From positions 2,046,501 through 2,110,500 of the forward strand of contig NZ_CP009429.1 of NCBI RefSeq assembly GCF_001314325.1: a stretch of 64,000 nucleotides of DNA. Reading direction: 5' to 3'. Made by a program: the position numbers and the translations under genes. Positions 28,246 to 38,417 of the stretch are shown here, one piece after another (position 1 is the first letter of the stretch; each line of letters starts with the position of its first letter). The notes beneath the pieces are model-generated. The model made no database searches and had not been told where the DNA came from. It saw only the letters and a program-made list of their open reading frames with translations. This DNA is from Sphingopyxis macrogoltabida (GTDB lineage Bacteria > Pseudomonadota > Alphaproteobacteria > Sphingomonadales > Sphingomonadaceae).

Positions 28246-28710
28246 ATGCGCTGTCCCTATTGCGGCCATGAAGACAGCCAGGTGAAGGACAGCCGTCCGA
28301 CCGAGGACGGCGCCGCGATTCGCCGCCGCCGCCAGTGCGAGGATTGCGGCGCGCGCTTTACCACCTTCGAGCGTATCCAGCTCCGCGAGGTCGCGGTTCT
28401 CAAAGCGGGCGGCAGCCGCGAACCCTTCGATCGCGAGAAACTGATGCGCAGCGTCCAGATCGCGTGCCGCAAGCGGCCGATCGACGGCGCCCGGATCGAA
28501 CGGCTGGTGTCGGGGATCCAGCGCCAGCTAGAGACGTCGGGCGAGAGCGAGGTCCAGGCGGCGCAAATCGGCGCGATGGTGATGGAAGCGCTGAAGGGCT
28601 TCGACAATGTCGCCTATATCCGCTTCGCCAGCGTCTATCGCGATTTCACCGAAGCCAAGGACTTCGAGGAATTTGCCTCGAGCGTCGCCGAAGCGGCGAA
28701 GAAGAGTTGA
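28246..28710 (+). CDS. nrdR: Transcriptional repressor NrdR
   Basis: A 154-residue regulator of ribonucleotide reductase genes. The N-terminal zinc ribbon has [18 protein letters not shown] and the partner pair [13 protein letters not shown]. The ATP-cone (about residues 49-139) senses ATP/dATP and has [19 protein letters not shown] and [11 protein letters not shown]. The length matches the family. No NrdR boxes were found in this window. It overlaps the next gene's TTG start. Confidence 0.97.
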   Translation: MRCPYCGHEDSQVKDSRPTEDGAAIRRRRQCEDCGARFTTFERIQLREVAVLKAGGSREPFDREKLMRSVQIACRKRPIDGARIERLVSGIQRQLETSGESEVQAAQIGAMVMEALKGFDNVAYIRFASVYRDFTEAKDFEEFASSVAEAAKKS

Positions 28711-29444
28711 GCGCCGCCCCGCCTCCTGTCATCGTTCTCGTCCGTCCGCAGCTCGGCGAAAATATCGGCAAGGCGGCGCGCGCGATGCTCAATTTCGGGC
28801 TGACCGAGTTGCGCCTCGTCGCGCCGCGCGACGGCTGGCCGAATCCCGATGCCGGGCCGGCCGCATCGGGCGCCGATATCGTGCTGGCCGGGGCGCAGGT
28901 TTTCGACAGCGTCGCCGAGGCGGTTGCCGATTGCACCCATATCTATGCGACCACGGTGCGCAAGCGCGGGGTCACCAAGCCGGTGCTCACCCCCGAAGCG
29001 GCGGCGAAACAGGTCCATGCGACCGCCGGGCGATCGGCCTATATCTTCGGTCCGGAGCGGTCGGGCCTCGAAACCGACGACGTCGCGCTCGCGCACAGCA
29101 TCGTCACGGTGCCGATCAATCCCCAATTCGGGTCGCTCAACCTTGCGCAGGCGGTGATCCTCCTCGCCTATGAATGGTCGAAGGGCGTCGCGCTGGCCAG
29201 CCCGCCCGAAGTCCCGCTCGATCCGCCGGCAGATCATGGCGAAATGGAGCAGCTGATCCAGCATTTCATCCGCGACCTCGACAAGACGGGCTATTTCTTC
29301 CCCGCCGACCGCACCGAGGCGACGCTGCGGACGCTGCGAACCATGCTGACCAAGACCGGCTGGTCCTATAACGATATCAGGATGATGCACGGCATCGTTA
29401 CGACGCTGGGTAAAGCGCGCAAATCGGCACGAACCGCGGATTAA
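28707..29444 (+). CDS. RNA 2'-O-methyltransferase, TrmJ/TrmH SPOUT family
   Basis: A 245-residue SPOUT-fold methyltransferase. It has [25 protein letters not shown] near the N-terminus and knot-region motifs [14 protein letters not shown] and [22 protein letters not shown]. These match the TrmJ family that methylates tRNA position 32 (Cm/Um32). The C-terminal 80 residues form the TrmJ-type extension. I take the TTG at 28707, overlapping the nrdR stop, because no ATG precedes the conserved start. It ends 4 bases inside a convergent gene. Confidence 0.9.
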   Translation: MSAAPPPVIVLVRPQLGENIGKAARAMLNFGLTELRLVAPRDGWPNPDAGPAASGADIVLAGAQVFDSVAEAVADCTHIYATTVRKRGVTKPVLTPEAAAKQVHATAGRSAYIFGPERSGLETDDVALAHSIVTVPINPQFGSLNLAQAVILLAYEWSKGVALASPPEVPLDPPADHGEMEQLIQHFIRDLDKTGYFFPADRTEATLRTLRTMLTKTGWSYNDIRMMHGIVTTLGKARKSARTAD

Positions 29445-29749
29445 GCCCGTTCGCGATCCCAGCGGTCGAATTCATAGGCGATCGACTGTTCGACCAGCTC
29501 GTTCCACACCGCACGCAGCCGGTCGGGTTCGAGCCCCGCCGCCGCGGCCGCGCGCGCGACATTGTCGAGCACCTCGGCCTTGCGGACCTCGTCGCGGACC
29601 GCCTCGCGGTCGGGCTTGATCCGTGCGGCCGCATCCATATAGCCGAAGCGGCGGACGAGCAGCGCGACCAGCTCGCGGTCGACCTGGTCGACCCCGGCGC
29701 GCACCTCGATCATCGTTTCGCACTGTTCGGGAAGTTTGGCGGACGTCAT
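29441..29749 (-). CDS. Chorismate mutase-like AroQ protein (PchB-like)
   Basis: A 102-residue all-helical protein. It has EVRAGVDQVDRELVALLVRRFGYMDAAARIKPDREAVRDE split over helix 1 and its turn, then RKAEVLDNVARAAAAAGLEPDRLRAVWNELVEQSIAYEF. The spacing of the basic residues resembles PchB and related AroQ proteins, some of which act as isochorismate-pyruvate lyases. No siderophore genes are nearby, so chorismate mutase is the safer guess. The start ATG at 29749 gives MTSAKLPEQCETM. It converges with the TrmJ-like gene. Confidence 0.85.
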   Translation of the reverse strand: MTSAKLPEQCETMIEVRAGVDQVDRELVALLVRRFGYMDAAARIKPDREAVRDEVRKAEVLDNVARAAAAAGLEPDRLRAVWNELVEQSIAYEFDRWDRERA

Positions 29750-29802
29750 GGCCGCTGCCTTTAGCGGCTTTTTCCGCCCTGTCGAGCCACGGCTGCAAGG
29801 CT

Positions 29803-29831
29803 TGACTTTACGCCGGTCGCCGTCTAGTCGC
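29803..29831 (+). promoter_or_regulatory. Candidate rpsD promoter
   Basis: TTGACT at 29803-29808, preceded by C as alphaproteobacterial -35 boxes often are (CTTGAC), is followed after 17 bases by TAGTCG at 29826. The -35 is strong, the -10 mediocre. It would give a leader of about 115 nt before rpsD. Confidence 0.5.
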
Positions 29832-29870
29832 GCGCCTTCGCAATGGACCCCGCACCCCGGTGAAGCGGCG

Positions 29871-29903
29871 GTCGCATAGGACATAGCTCCTATGGTGCGA
29901 CCC
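29871..29903 (+). promoter_or_regulatory. Structured 5' leader hairpin of rpsD
   Basis: GGTCGCATAGGA and TCCTATGGTGCGACC pair into a stem of 12 bp with a 3-base bulge and a 6-base loop, 47 bases before the rpsD start. An alternative pairing (GGCGGT at 29868 with ACCGCC at 29909) would compete with it. A smaller CCGAA/TTCGG hairpin follows at 29913-29926. Autoregulation by S4 is inferred, not shown. Confidence 0.6.
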
Positions 29904-29949
29904 GGGAACCGCCGAAATCCTTCGGCACACAGCAAATTGGAGACGACAT

Positions 29950-30561
29950 ATGTCGAAGCGCCAGAGCGCCAAGTATAAACTCGACCGCCGGATGGGCGAG
30001 AACATCTGGGGTCGCCCGAAGAGCCCGGTCAACCGCCGCGAATATGGCCCCGGCCAGCACGGCCAGCGCCGCAAGGGCAAGATGTCGGACTTCGGCATCC
30101 AGCTCCGCGCCAAGCAGAAGCTCAAGGGCTATTACGGCGACATCACCGAGAAGCAGTTCAAGAAGAACTATTTCGAAGCGTCGCGCATGAAGGGCGACAC
30201 CGGCCAGAACCTGATCGGCCTGCTCGAGCGCCGCCTCGACGCGGTCGTCTACCGCTCGAAGTTCACCCCGACGATCTTCTCGGCGCGCCAGCTCGTCAGC
30301 CACGGCCACGTCTATGTCAACGGCGTGAAGTGCAACATCGCCAGCCGCCTCGTGAAGCCGGGCGACGAAGTCACCCTCGGCAAGAAGGCGCAGGAAATGG
30401 CGCTGGTCGCCGAAGCGCAGAGCCTGCCCGAGCGCGACCTGCCCGAATATCTCGCCATCGACGGCACCAAGGCGACCTTCGTCCGCGTCCCGACGCTCGA
30501 CGAAGTGCCCTATCCGGTGAAGATGGAACCGAATCTGGTCGTCGAATTCTATTCGCGCTGA
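29950..30561 (+). CDS. rpsD: 30S ribosomal protein S4
   Basis: A 203-residue primary 16S rRNA-binding protein of the small subunit. It begins [21 protein letters not shown], with the S4 domain containing [32 protein letters not shown] split across two helices. It ends [12 protein letters not shown]. Standing alone rather than in the alpha operon is normal for alphaproteobacteria. The ATG follows TTGGAGACGAC. It has its own promoter candidate, a structured leader and a strong terminator, so is monocistronic. Confidence 0.99.
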   Translation: MSKRQSAKYKLDRRMGENIWGRPKSPVNRREYGPGQHGQRRKGKMSDFGIQLRAKQKLKGYYGDITEKQFKKNYFEASRMKGDTGQNLIGLLERRLDAVVYRSKFTPTIFSARQLVSHGHVYVNGVKCNIASRLVKPGDEVTLGKKAQEMALVAEAQSLPERDLPEYLAIDGTKATFVRVPTLDEVPYPVKMEPNLVVEFYSR

Positions 30562-30586
30562 TCGGATTTCCTTCGATATCGAACGC

Positions 30587-30618
30587 AAAGGGGCGGCCTG
30601 TACGGGTCGCCCCTTTTT
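30587..30618 (+). terminator. Rho-independent terminator of rpsD
   Basis: A 9-bp perfect stem AAAGGGGCG/CGCCCCTTT with a 12-base loop is followed by five T residues, 25 bases after the rpsD stop. It is the clearest intrinsic terminator in the window. Confidence 0.92.
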
Positions 30619-30633
30619 CGTTGGGGGCCGCGT

Positions 30634-32607
30634 TTACGGCAGGCCCAGCGTCTTCTTCAGGAACATGTCGGACCGCCGCAGCATGTCGGCGCGCGCCGAC
30701 GAATCGTAAAGCTGGTGATCGAGCCCGGGATAGGTAACCATCTCGACCGGTTTGCCCGCCGCCTTCAGCGCCGCTTCCATCGACCGCGCCTGCGAGATAT
30801 CGACGTTCAGATCCTGGTCGCCGCTGAACATCAGCACCGGCGCCTTCATCTTCGCCACCTGCTGCACGGGCGAACCCTCGACCAGATGCGGCCCGGTCCC
30901 GATGAAGTCGCTGACCAGCCGCGCATTGGTGAAATTCCGCGCCTTGCCGACGAGTGCCTTGAGGTCGGTCACCGGGGCGATGGCAACCGTCGCCTTGAAC
31001 AGGTCGGGATCGAGCGCGGCGGACTGCAAAGCCGCATAGCCGCCATAGGACCAGCCGACGACGGCGAGCTTCGCCGGGTCGGCAATCCCTTCCTTCACCA
31101 GCCAGCGCCCCGCGTCGTTGACGTCGCCCACCGCGACCCGCCAGCTCCTGAAGCCGTTTTCGACGTACCAGTCGTCGCCATAGCCCGCCGATCCGCGAAA
31201 ATTCGGCTGGATGACGGCATAGCCCTGCGCCGCATAATATTGCGCCAGCCAGTCGAAACCCCATTCGTCGCGCGCCGAGGGGCCGCCGTGCGGCATCACG
31301 ATCGCCGGCAGCTTGCGGCCGTCGCTCCCCGGCGGCAGGGTCAGATAGGCGGGAATGGACGTACCGTCGGCGGCCGGATAGCTGACCGGCTTGACCTCGG
31401 CCTGCGGCCTTCCTTCGAGGTCCGGGCGCGCCAGCGCAACCTCTCCCAGCTTCCGGCTTGCCTTGTCATAGACATAATAGCGGCCGGGATCGGTATCGCT
31501 GCCCGCGAACAGCAGCAGCCGGCTCTCATCGCGGCTCGCATCGATGAAATTGACGATCGGCAGACCCGGCAGCGCCTTCTGCAATCTCGCCGCCAGCGCC
31601 GCATATTCCTCGTCGAACAGCTTATATTCGGGCTTGTCGGTCGTGTAGGACACGCCGATTACCCGGCCCGTCCGCCCGATCCGGATAAATTCGCCGACAT
31701 CGACGCGGTCGTGCGCGAACAGCAATGTTTCGGGCGCCGTTTCGCCAAGCGTCACGGCATAGGCGGCGCGGCGCCCGTCCTTGTTCTTGAAACCATAAGC
31801 AAGGTTTCGCTCGGCATTCACCGCCTCGGGATCGAAGGCATCGCCCTCGCTCGTCACCCGCGACAGCGGCTTCCAGTCGCGCGATCCGGGTTTGCGATAG
31901 CTGTAGATCATCAGGTCGCGCATCATCCCCTGCGCGTCGGTCGAGCGCACCCCGACGATGCGGACCGCGCCCGTCTCGTCGGCCAGATAGCGCGAAGCGT
32001 CGATGCGCGGATTCTCGATACGCCGGACTCGCAGGCTGGCGGTATCGACCATATCGACGCCGACTCCCTCGGCCACGCTCGCAAGCCGGGTATTCGTCTG
32101 CTCTTCCTGGCGATATTCGCGGGTCATCACGACCTGACCATCGTCGGCCGCCGGCCAGGCGATGATCTGTCCGTCGAACTGCCGCAGCCCGTAGGCACTG
32201 TTCAGACTGTTCTGGCCGAGCTGCTTCATATTGCGGCCATCGGTTCCCACCGCCACCAGTCGCGTGAACGGCAGAACATAACCATAGCCCGGGTCGTATA
32301 CGCCATAGAGCGTGCACACGATCCGCGCGTTCGACGCCCAACTGCACCAGGCGAGATGCCACGGCGCGCCGTCGGACTGGAAAACCGGTTTCGGCTCCCC
32401 GCCCTCGGCGCTGGCGACGAACAGGACCAGACCGCGGTCGCGCGCGGGCTGAATATAGGCAAGCTGCGTCCCGTCGGGTGACATGCTGATGTCGCCGATG
32501 CTGTTGCGCATGCCGTAAAGCGTTGCGTTGTCGGCCTGCGCCGTCACCGATGCCGGCAACGCGCCCAGCGCCGCCAGCACGCCAAGGAAAAACCCGTTTC
32601 TCAGCAT
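30634..32607 (-). CDS. S9 family serine peptidase (prolyl oligopeptidase type), exported
   Basis: A 657-residue peptidase with an N-terminal signal peptide (MLRNGFFLGVLAALGALPASVTAQA). A beta-propeller (about 30-390) gates the catalytic domain. This alpha/beta-hydrolase domain has PAIVMPHGGPSARDEWGFDW, nucleophile region GWSYGGYAALQ, the Asp in FSGDQDLNVD and the His in YPGLDHQLYD. It hydrolyses short peptides, likely in the periplasm. The ATG at 32607 was chosen because it begins the signal peptide and follows GGGGGAG; a longer frame is antisense. It is divergent from an M28 peptidase. Confidence 0.93.
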   Translation of the reverse strand: MLRNGFFLGVLAALGALPASVTAQADNATLYGMRNSIGDISMSPDGTQLAYIQPARDRGLVLFVASAEGGEPKPVFQSDGAPWHLAWCSWASNARIVCTLYGVYDPGYGYVLPFTRLVAVGTDGRNMKQLGQNSLNSAYGLRQFDGQIIAWPAADDGQVVMTREYRQEEQTNTRLASVAEGVGVDMVDTASLRVRRIENPRIDASRYLADETGAVRIVGVRSTDAQGMMRDLMIYSYRKPGSRDWKPLSRVTSEGDAFDPEAVNAERNLAYGFKNKDGRRAAYAVTLGETAPETLLFAHDRVDVGEFIRIGRTGRVIGVSYTTDKPEYKLFDEEYAALAARLQKALPGLPIVNFIDASRDESRLLLFAGSDTDPGRYYVYDKASRKLGEVALARPDLEGRPQAEVKPVSYPAADGTSIPAYLTLPPGSDGRKLPAIVMPHGGPSARDEWGFDWLAQYYAAQGYAVIQPNFRGSAGYGDDWYVENGFRSWRVAVGDVNDAGRWLVKEGIADPAKLAVVGWSYGGYAALQSAALDPDLFKATVAIAPVTDLKALVGKARNFTNARLVSDFIGTGPHLVEGSPVQQVAKMKAPVLMFSGDQDLNVDISQARSMEAALKAAGKPVEMVTYPGLDHQLYDSSARADMLRRSDMFLKKTLGLP

Positions 32608-32737
32608 GATACTCCCCCTGTTGGTGCCATATCTGCCGCCCGGCCGCGATGGAGGCAAGGCCAAATCGCCGCCTGCTCGCTTGCGCCCGCCGCCCGGGTC
32701 TGGCAGGGTTCGCAACATTATTACAAAGAGGAACGAT

Positions 32738-34420
32738 ATGCGCATTTCTTCCACGCTGAAGGTCGCCGGGCTTGCGAGCCTCGCGATGCTCGCCGCCTGC
32801 AAACAGGGCGACACCCCCGCCGCGGCTCCGGTCATTCCCGATATCGCGCTGCCCGACCTGTCGCTGACCACGTTGCAGGATGTGACGAAGGAACTGTCGT
32901 CGGACGCGTTCGAAGGCCGCTCGCCGGGTACCGCGGGCGAAGAGAAGACCGTCGCCTATCTGATCAAGAAGTTCGAAGAAGCGGGGCTGAAGCCCGGCAA
33001 TAACGGCAAGTGGACGCAGGACGTGCCGCTGGTCGAGATCACCGCGAAGAACGCGACGCCGCTTTCCTTCACCGGCGGCAAGGCGCCGGTCACGCTGCAA
33101 TATGCGAAGGACTATGTCGGCTTCAGCTATCGCGTCCAGCCGAAGACCGAGATCAAGGACAGCGACGTCGTCTTCGTCGGCTATGGCATCAACGCCCCCG
33201 AAAAGGGCTGGAACGACTATGCCGGGCTCGACGTGAAGGGGAAGACCGTCGTCATCCTCGTCAACGACCCCGACTGGCAGACCAAGGAAGCCAAGGGCGA
33301 GTTCAACGGCCGCGCGATGACCTATTACGGCCGCTGGACCTATAAATATGAGGAAGCAGCACGGCAGGGCGCCGCGGCGGCGCTGATCGTCCACGACACC
33401 GAACCCGCCGCCTATGGCTGGAACGTCGTCGAATCGAGCAACACCGGTACCCAGTACCTCGCCGACAGCAAGGATGGCGGCGCCAAGGAAACCGTCGCCA
33501 ACGGCTGGATGCAGCTTGGCAAGGCGAAGGAACTCTTCGCCAGCGCCGGACAGGATTTCGACAAGCTGCGCGATGCGGCGAAGGTGAAGGGCTTCAAGCC
33601 CGTCGCGCTGACCGGCGTCAAAGCGTCGTTCAGCTTCGACAACCAGATTTCGAAGAAGATGTCGCGCAACGTCATCGGCGTGCTGCCGGGAACCAAGCGC
33701 CCCGACGAATATGTCCTCTACACCGCGCACTGGGACCATCTCGGTCGCTGTCAGCCGGTTGCAGGTGACGATATCTGCAACGGCGCGGTCGACAATGCGA
33801 CCGGCACCGCCGGTCTCGTGACCCTGGCGCAGGCCTATCAGAAGGCCGGTGCCGCCGACCGCAGCATCGTGTTCCTTGCCGTCACGGCCGAAGAATCGGG
33901 CCTGCTCGGGTCGAAATATTATGCCGAGAACCCGGTCTTCCCGCTCGCGCGGACCGTCGGCGGGGTGAACATGGACGCGCTCAATGCGGTCGGTCCGACG
34001 AAGGACATCGTCGTCGTCGGCCGCGGCAAGTCCGAACTCGATGCCTATGTCGAAAAGCTCGCCAAGCTCGACAAGCGCGTGATCAAGGACGAGCCGACCC
34101 CCGAAAAGGGCTTCTACTATCGTTCGGACCATTTCAGCTTCGCCAAGCTCGGCGTGCCGATGTTCAACTTCGGCAGCGGCGAGGACCTCGTCACCGGCGG
34201 TGTCGAAGCGGGCAAGAAGGGTTCGGAAGATTATGAGAAGAACCGCTATCACGCCCCCGGCGACGAATATGAGGCGATCACCAACTGGGACGGCATGCTC
34301 GCCGACCTTCGCCTCTATTATGTCTCGGGCCGGATGCTGGCGATGAGCGATGCATGGCCGAACTGGGTCGAGGGCGACGAATTCCGCGCCGCCCGCGACA
34401 AGTCGCGGCCTGCGAAGTAA
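32738..34420 (+). CDS. M28 family zinc metallopeptidase, putative lipoprotein
   Basis: A 560-residue exopeptidase. The N-terminus ends in a lipobox (LAMLAACKQG, Cys21), suggesting outer-membrane attachment. A PA domain is inserted at about residues 150-290. The peptidase domain has zinc ligands in YTAHWDHLG, NGAVDNATGTAG, TAEESGLLGS, VNMDALN and YRSDHFSFAK. AAAGAGGAA precedes the ATG at 32738. Together with the divergent S9 enzyme it could form a periplasmic peptide-scavenging pair; that link is inferred from position. Confidence 0.93.
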   Translation: MRISSTLKVAGLASLAMLAACKQGDTPAAAPVIPDIALPDLSLTTLQDVTKELSSDAFEGRSPGTAGEEKTVAYLIKKFEEAGLKPGNNGKWTQDVPLVEITAKNATPLSFTGGKAPVTLQYAKDYVGFSYRVQPKTEIKDSDVVFVGYGINAPEKGWNDYAGLDVKGKTVVILVNDPDWQTKEAKGEFNGRAMTYYGRWTYKYEEAARQGAAAALIVHDTEPAAYGWNVVESSNTGTQYLADSKDGGAKETVANGWMQLGKAKELFASAGQDFDKLRDAAKVKGFKPVALTGVKASFSFDNQISKKMSRNVIGVLPGTKRPDEYVLYTAHWDHLGRCQPVAGDDICNGAVDNATGTAGLVTLAQAYQKAGAADRSIVFLAVTAEESGLLGSKYYAENPVFPLARTVGGVNMDALNAVGPTKDIVVVGRGKSELDAYVEKLAKLDKRVIKDEPTPEKGFYYRSDHFSFAKLGVPMFNFGSGEDLVTGGVEAGKKGSEDYEKNRYHAPGDEYEAITNWDGMLADLRLYYVSGRMLAMSDAWPNWVEGDEFRAARDKSRPAK

Positions 34421-34432
34421 GCGAGGGCGCCC

Positions 34433-35416
34433 ATGACGTTGTTGATGGCGGCCGAATGGGCGCCGCACGAGGCGGTGTGGATCGGCTTTCCGCACCTTGC
34501 CGGGGAATGGTCGGGACAGATCGACGCCGGCCGGCGCGACGTCGCCGCCTTCGCCAACGCCGTCCATGACGGCGGCCGCGGCGAGGAAGTGCGGCTGGTC
34601 GTCAACGACGAGGCGCAGGCGAACATCGCCGCCGCGCTCGTCGACCCCGGCGTCCGCATCCTGATCCAGCCGCTCGGCGACATCTGGCTCCGCGACACCG
34701 GGCCGATCATCGCGGGCACCGGCGCGGCGCGGCGGGCGCGCAATTTCGAATTCAACTGGTGGGGCGAGAAGTTCGTCATGCCGGGCGATAAGGAAGTCGG
34801 CGCGGCGCTCGCTGCCGGATCGGGCCTGCCGGTCGACGATCAGGACTGGGTGCTCGAAGGCGGCGGCATCGACGTCGACGGCACCGGCCTCTGCGTCACC
34901 ACCGAAGAGTGCCTGCTCAACACGAACCGCAACCCGACGCTGACGCGTGAGGATATCGCGGTGCGGCTCCACCAGTCGCTCGGCATCGACCGGCTGCTGT
35001 GGCTGGGGAACGGGCTCACCGGCGACCACACCGACGGCCATGTCGACAATCTCGCGCGCTTCGTCGGCGAAGGGCGGCTGGCGTTGCCCGTCGCGGCGGG
35101 CAATGACGATCCGAACGCGCATATCTACGCGGATGCCCGCGCGCGGGCCGAGGCGTTCGGGGGCGTCGAGATCGTCGACCTCCCCTCGCCCGGCCGCGTC
35201 GAGGTGGGCGGCGAAATTGCCGCGGCGAGCTATATGAATTTCTATATCGGCAACAGCGTCGTGGTCGTGCCGACCTATGGCGTCGTTAACGACCGCGCCG
35301 CGGTCGATACGCTCGCGGCGCTCTTCCCCGATCGCCGCGCCATCGGGGTCGATGCGCGCGGCATCATCGCCGGCGGAGGCAGCTTCCATTGCTCGAGCCA
35401 GCAGCTTCCGGCATAG
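34433..35416 (+). CDS. aguA: Agmatine deiminase
   Basis: A 327-residue enzyme of the peptidylarginine-deiminase superfamily converting agmatine to N-carbamoylputrescine. It shows EWAPHEAVWIGFPH, the substrate-binding WLRDTGPI, EGGGIDVDGTGLCVTTEECLL, the catalytic HTDGHVDNLARF region and the C-terminal nucleophile Cys in GGGSFHCSSQQLP. The length is at the short end of the family (330-370). It lies 12 bases after the M28 gene and 7 before aguB, so the polyamine genes form one transcript. Confidence 0.95.
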   Translation: MTLLMAAEWAPHEAVWIGFPHLAGEWSGQIDAGRRDVAAFANAVHDGGRGEEVRLVVNDEAQANIAAALVDPGVRILIQPLGDIWLRDTGPIIAGTGAARRARNFEFNWWGEKFVMPGDKEVGAALAAGSGLPVDDQDWVLEGGGIDVDGTGLCVTTEECLLNTNRNPTLTREDIAVRLHQSLGIDRLLWLGNGLTGDHTDGHVDNLARFVGEGRLALPVAAGNDDPNAHIYADARARAEAFGGVEIVDLPSPGRVEVGGEIAAASYMNFYIGNSVVVVPTYGVVNDRAAVDTLAALFPDRRAIGVDARGIIAGGGSFHCSSQQLPA

Positions 35417-35423
35417 GGGCGCC

Positions 35424-36275
<852 letters not shown>

Positions 36276-36278
36276 CGG

Positions 36279-37739
36279 CTATTCTGCCTCGGTGCTGAGC
36301 CCAAGTTCGGGAATCCCGATCGAGCGCCGCCCGCCGAAGTCCGAGCGCACAACGATTGCGCCCTGCTTTTCCATATATTCGACAAGGCGGCGGATGCGGC
36401 CGGGCGAACGCGTGCCATAGGCGCGACCGAGCGCGTCGTCGTCGGGGCACGCCTCGCCGTCCATCGCCGCGCGCGCGATCTGCAGAAAGGGCGCGAGCAT
36501 GTCGTCGGGCAGCCGCGCCGCCGCGTCGAGCGGCGCGCGCCACTTGGGATCGGTGGGGTCGAACACCCCGCCCTTCGCCAGCGCGAAGCGGCGGCGAAAC
36601 GCCGCGAGGTCGAGCGGCACGCGCCCGATCTTTTGCATCCGACAGCGCACCGAAAAATCCTGATACAGAAAGGCTTCGGGATGAAAGGCGCAGTCGGGGT
36701 CGGCGAGCATATCCTCCAGCGTCGCGATCACAATCGCTTCGGCGTCGACCGCATCCTGCACCGCTTCGACGAGGTCGCCGGGCGGCGGCGGCGCGGTCTC
36801 CGCCTCCTGCTCGGCGATCCGGCGCATCAGCTCGCCCGCCTCGACCGGTGCGGGCTCGAAAACCGGCGCGGGGACAGCGGCCATTTCCATCTCGGCGAAC
36901 AGCATCGTCCGCATCTCGGCGGTCTCGGCAGCGGGAAGCGGCAGCAGCTCGTGCGTTCCCGACTGCGTCGAGGTCCGCGTCGAGCCGATCCGCACCGATA
37001 CCGGGCGGCGCGAAATAGCGGGCCCGAGCCCGAGGAAATGCCCGCGTTCGAGATCGCGGATCGTCTCCGCCTGCCGCCGCTCCATGCCGAGCAGGTCGGC
37101 GGCGCGCGCCATGTCGATGTCGAGGAAGGTGCGCCCCATCAGGAAATTGCTCGCCTCGGCGGCGACATTCTTCGCGAGCTTGGCGAGCCGCTGCGTCGCG
37201 ATCGCGCCGGCGAGCCCGCGCTTGCGGCCGCGGCACATCAGGTTCGTCATCGCGCTGAGGCTGGCGCGGCGCACCGTATCGGACACATCGCCCGACGCGC
37301 TTGGCGCGAACATCTGCGCTTCGTCGACGACGACCAGCGCGGGGAACCAGTGCGCGCGCGGCGCGTCGAACATCGCATTCAGGAACGCGGCGGCGCAAGT
37401 CATCTGCGCCTCGATCTCCAGCGTGTCGAGCGCAAGAATCACCGAGGCGCGATGCTCGCGGATACGCGCGCCGATCGCCGCGATCTCTCGCTCGTTATAG
37501 TCGCCAGCGTTGATCACGACATGGTTGTAGGCATCAGCGAGCGTGACGAAATCGCCCTCGGGATCGATGATCACCTGCTGCACCAGCCCGGCGCTTTCCT
37601 CGAGCAGGCGGCGCAGGAGATGCGATTTTCCCGAACCCGAATTGCCCTGAACGAGCAGGCGGGTCGCCAGCAGTTCGTGGACGTCGATATGCACCGCCCT
37701 GCCCGTGCCGTCGGTCCCGATTTCGATGCTGCTGCTCAC
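36279..37739 (-). CDS. HerA-like ATPase/helicase (DUF87 family)
   Basis: A 486-residue ATPase. Walker A is LLVQGNSGSGKSHLLRRLL (about residues 28-46), IDPEGDFVTLAD follows, and Walker B is ALVVVDEAQMFAP. A conserved AIATQRLAKLAKNVAAEASNFLMG segment matches sensor and arginine-finger regions of HerA/FtsK-type pumps. The C-terminal half is charged and includes a possible winged helix ending EYMEKQGAIVVRSDFGG. Start GTG at 37739. Bacterial HerA-like ATPases often pair with a nuclease; none is adjacent. Function is unassigned. Confidence 0.85.
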   Translation of the reverse strand: MSSSIEIGTDGTGRAVHIDVHELLATRLLVQGNSGSGKSHLLRRLLEESAGLVQQVIIDPEGDFVTLADAYNHVVINAGDYNEREIAAIGARIREHRASVILALDTLEIEAQMTCAAAFLNAMFDAPRAHWFPALVVVDEAQMFAPSASGDVSDTVRRASLSAMTNLMCRGRKRGLAGAIATQRLAKLAKNVAAEASNFLMGRTFLDIDMARAADLLGMERRQAETIRDLERGHFLGLGPAISRRPVSVRIGSTRTSTQSGTHELLPLPAAETAEMRTMLFAEMEMAAVPAPVFEPAPVEAGELMRRIAEQEAETAPPPPGDLVEAVQDAVDAEAIVIATLEDMLADPDCAFHPEAFLYQDFSVRCRMQKIGRVPLDLAAFRRRFALAKGGVFDPTDPKWRAPLDAAARLPDDMLAPFLQIARAAMDGEACPDDDALGRAYGTRSPGRIRRLVEYMEKQGAIVVRSDFGGRRSIGIPELGLSTEAE

Positions 37740-37843
37740 GCCGCCGCCCTACCGGGCCGCCCGCGCGATGACAACCGAGTGCGCGGCGCGGCAGCCGAAT
37801 TTTGCCATCTTGCCAAGCGGCGCCCGAACGCCAAGGAAGGCGC

Positions 37844-38107
37844 ATGGATTTCGACGACCAACTCCGCCGCTATTTCGGCACCACCGACCTCGCCTCGCTG
37901 CGTCCCGAAGCGCTGGAGGCCGGCACCGAACGGATGCAGGTCGATTTCGGGCTCGAAACGAACAAGGGCCGCCGCTTCGCGCTGTGGACGTTCATGTATA
38001 TGCTCGGCGCCGCGCCCGACCTCGACGTCGCGTTCAAGGACGAAGCCGAGCGCGATTCGGCGCGCGACTTCATGGACCTCGTCGACCGGGTGCAACCTAA
38101 AGACTGA
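37844..38107 (+). CDS. Small conserved soluble protein of unknown function
   Basis: An 87-residue acidic protein beginning MDFDDQLRRYFGTTDLASL, followed by a helical FALWTFMYMLGAAPDLDVAFKDE segment. I recognise no named family. The start ATG at 37844 follows AAGGAAGG. It is divergent from the HerA-like gene and its last 11 bases overlap the convergent DUF1905 gene. Confidence 0.75.
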   Translation: MDFDDQLRRYFGTTDLASLRPEALEAGTERMQVDFGLETNKGRRFALWTFMYMLGAAPDLDVAFKDEAERDSARDFMDLVDRVQPKD

Positions 38108-38411
38108 CCGTCACGGTCACCATATCGCCCTCGGCCAGTCCCTCGGCCTTGCGCACCGCCGCCTTGACCGGCAGCAGCCAGCCGCCGCTCTCGCGATGCG
38201 GAAACACCGACGTCTTCCACCGCGTATCGCCGATCGCCGCCTCGACGCGCGCCGAGCCGAAACCCCTGCGCCCATCGAGCCATTGCCCGCCGATCGCGGC
38301 GAGGCGTATGCCGTCGGCGACGTCGCCCGATATGGTCACGAAGAACCACGCCGCGGGCGCCGTCGCGGCCTGCCACCGCCAGAGCGGCGTCGTGACGGTG
38401 AAATCCTCCAC
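38097..38411 (-). CDS. DUF1905 domain protein
   Basis: A 104-residue protein beginning with TTPLWRWQAATAPAAWFFVTI and including WKTSVFPHRESGGWLLPVKAAVRKAEGL, the beta-barrel pattern of DUF1905. Function unknown. The GTG at 38411 is 6 bases after the cyclophilin stop, so the two share a transcript. The 3' end overlaps the convergent small gene by 11 bases. Confidence 0.85.
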   Translation of the reverse strand: MEDFTVTTPLWRWQAATAPAAWFFVTISGDVADGIRLAAIGGQWLDGRRGFGSARVEAAIGDTRWKTSVFPHRESGGWLLPVKAAVRKAEGLAEGDMVTVTVSL

Positions 38412-38417
38412 GCGGCG

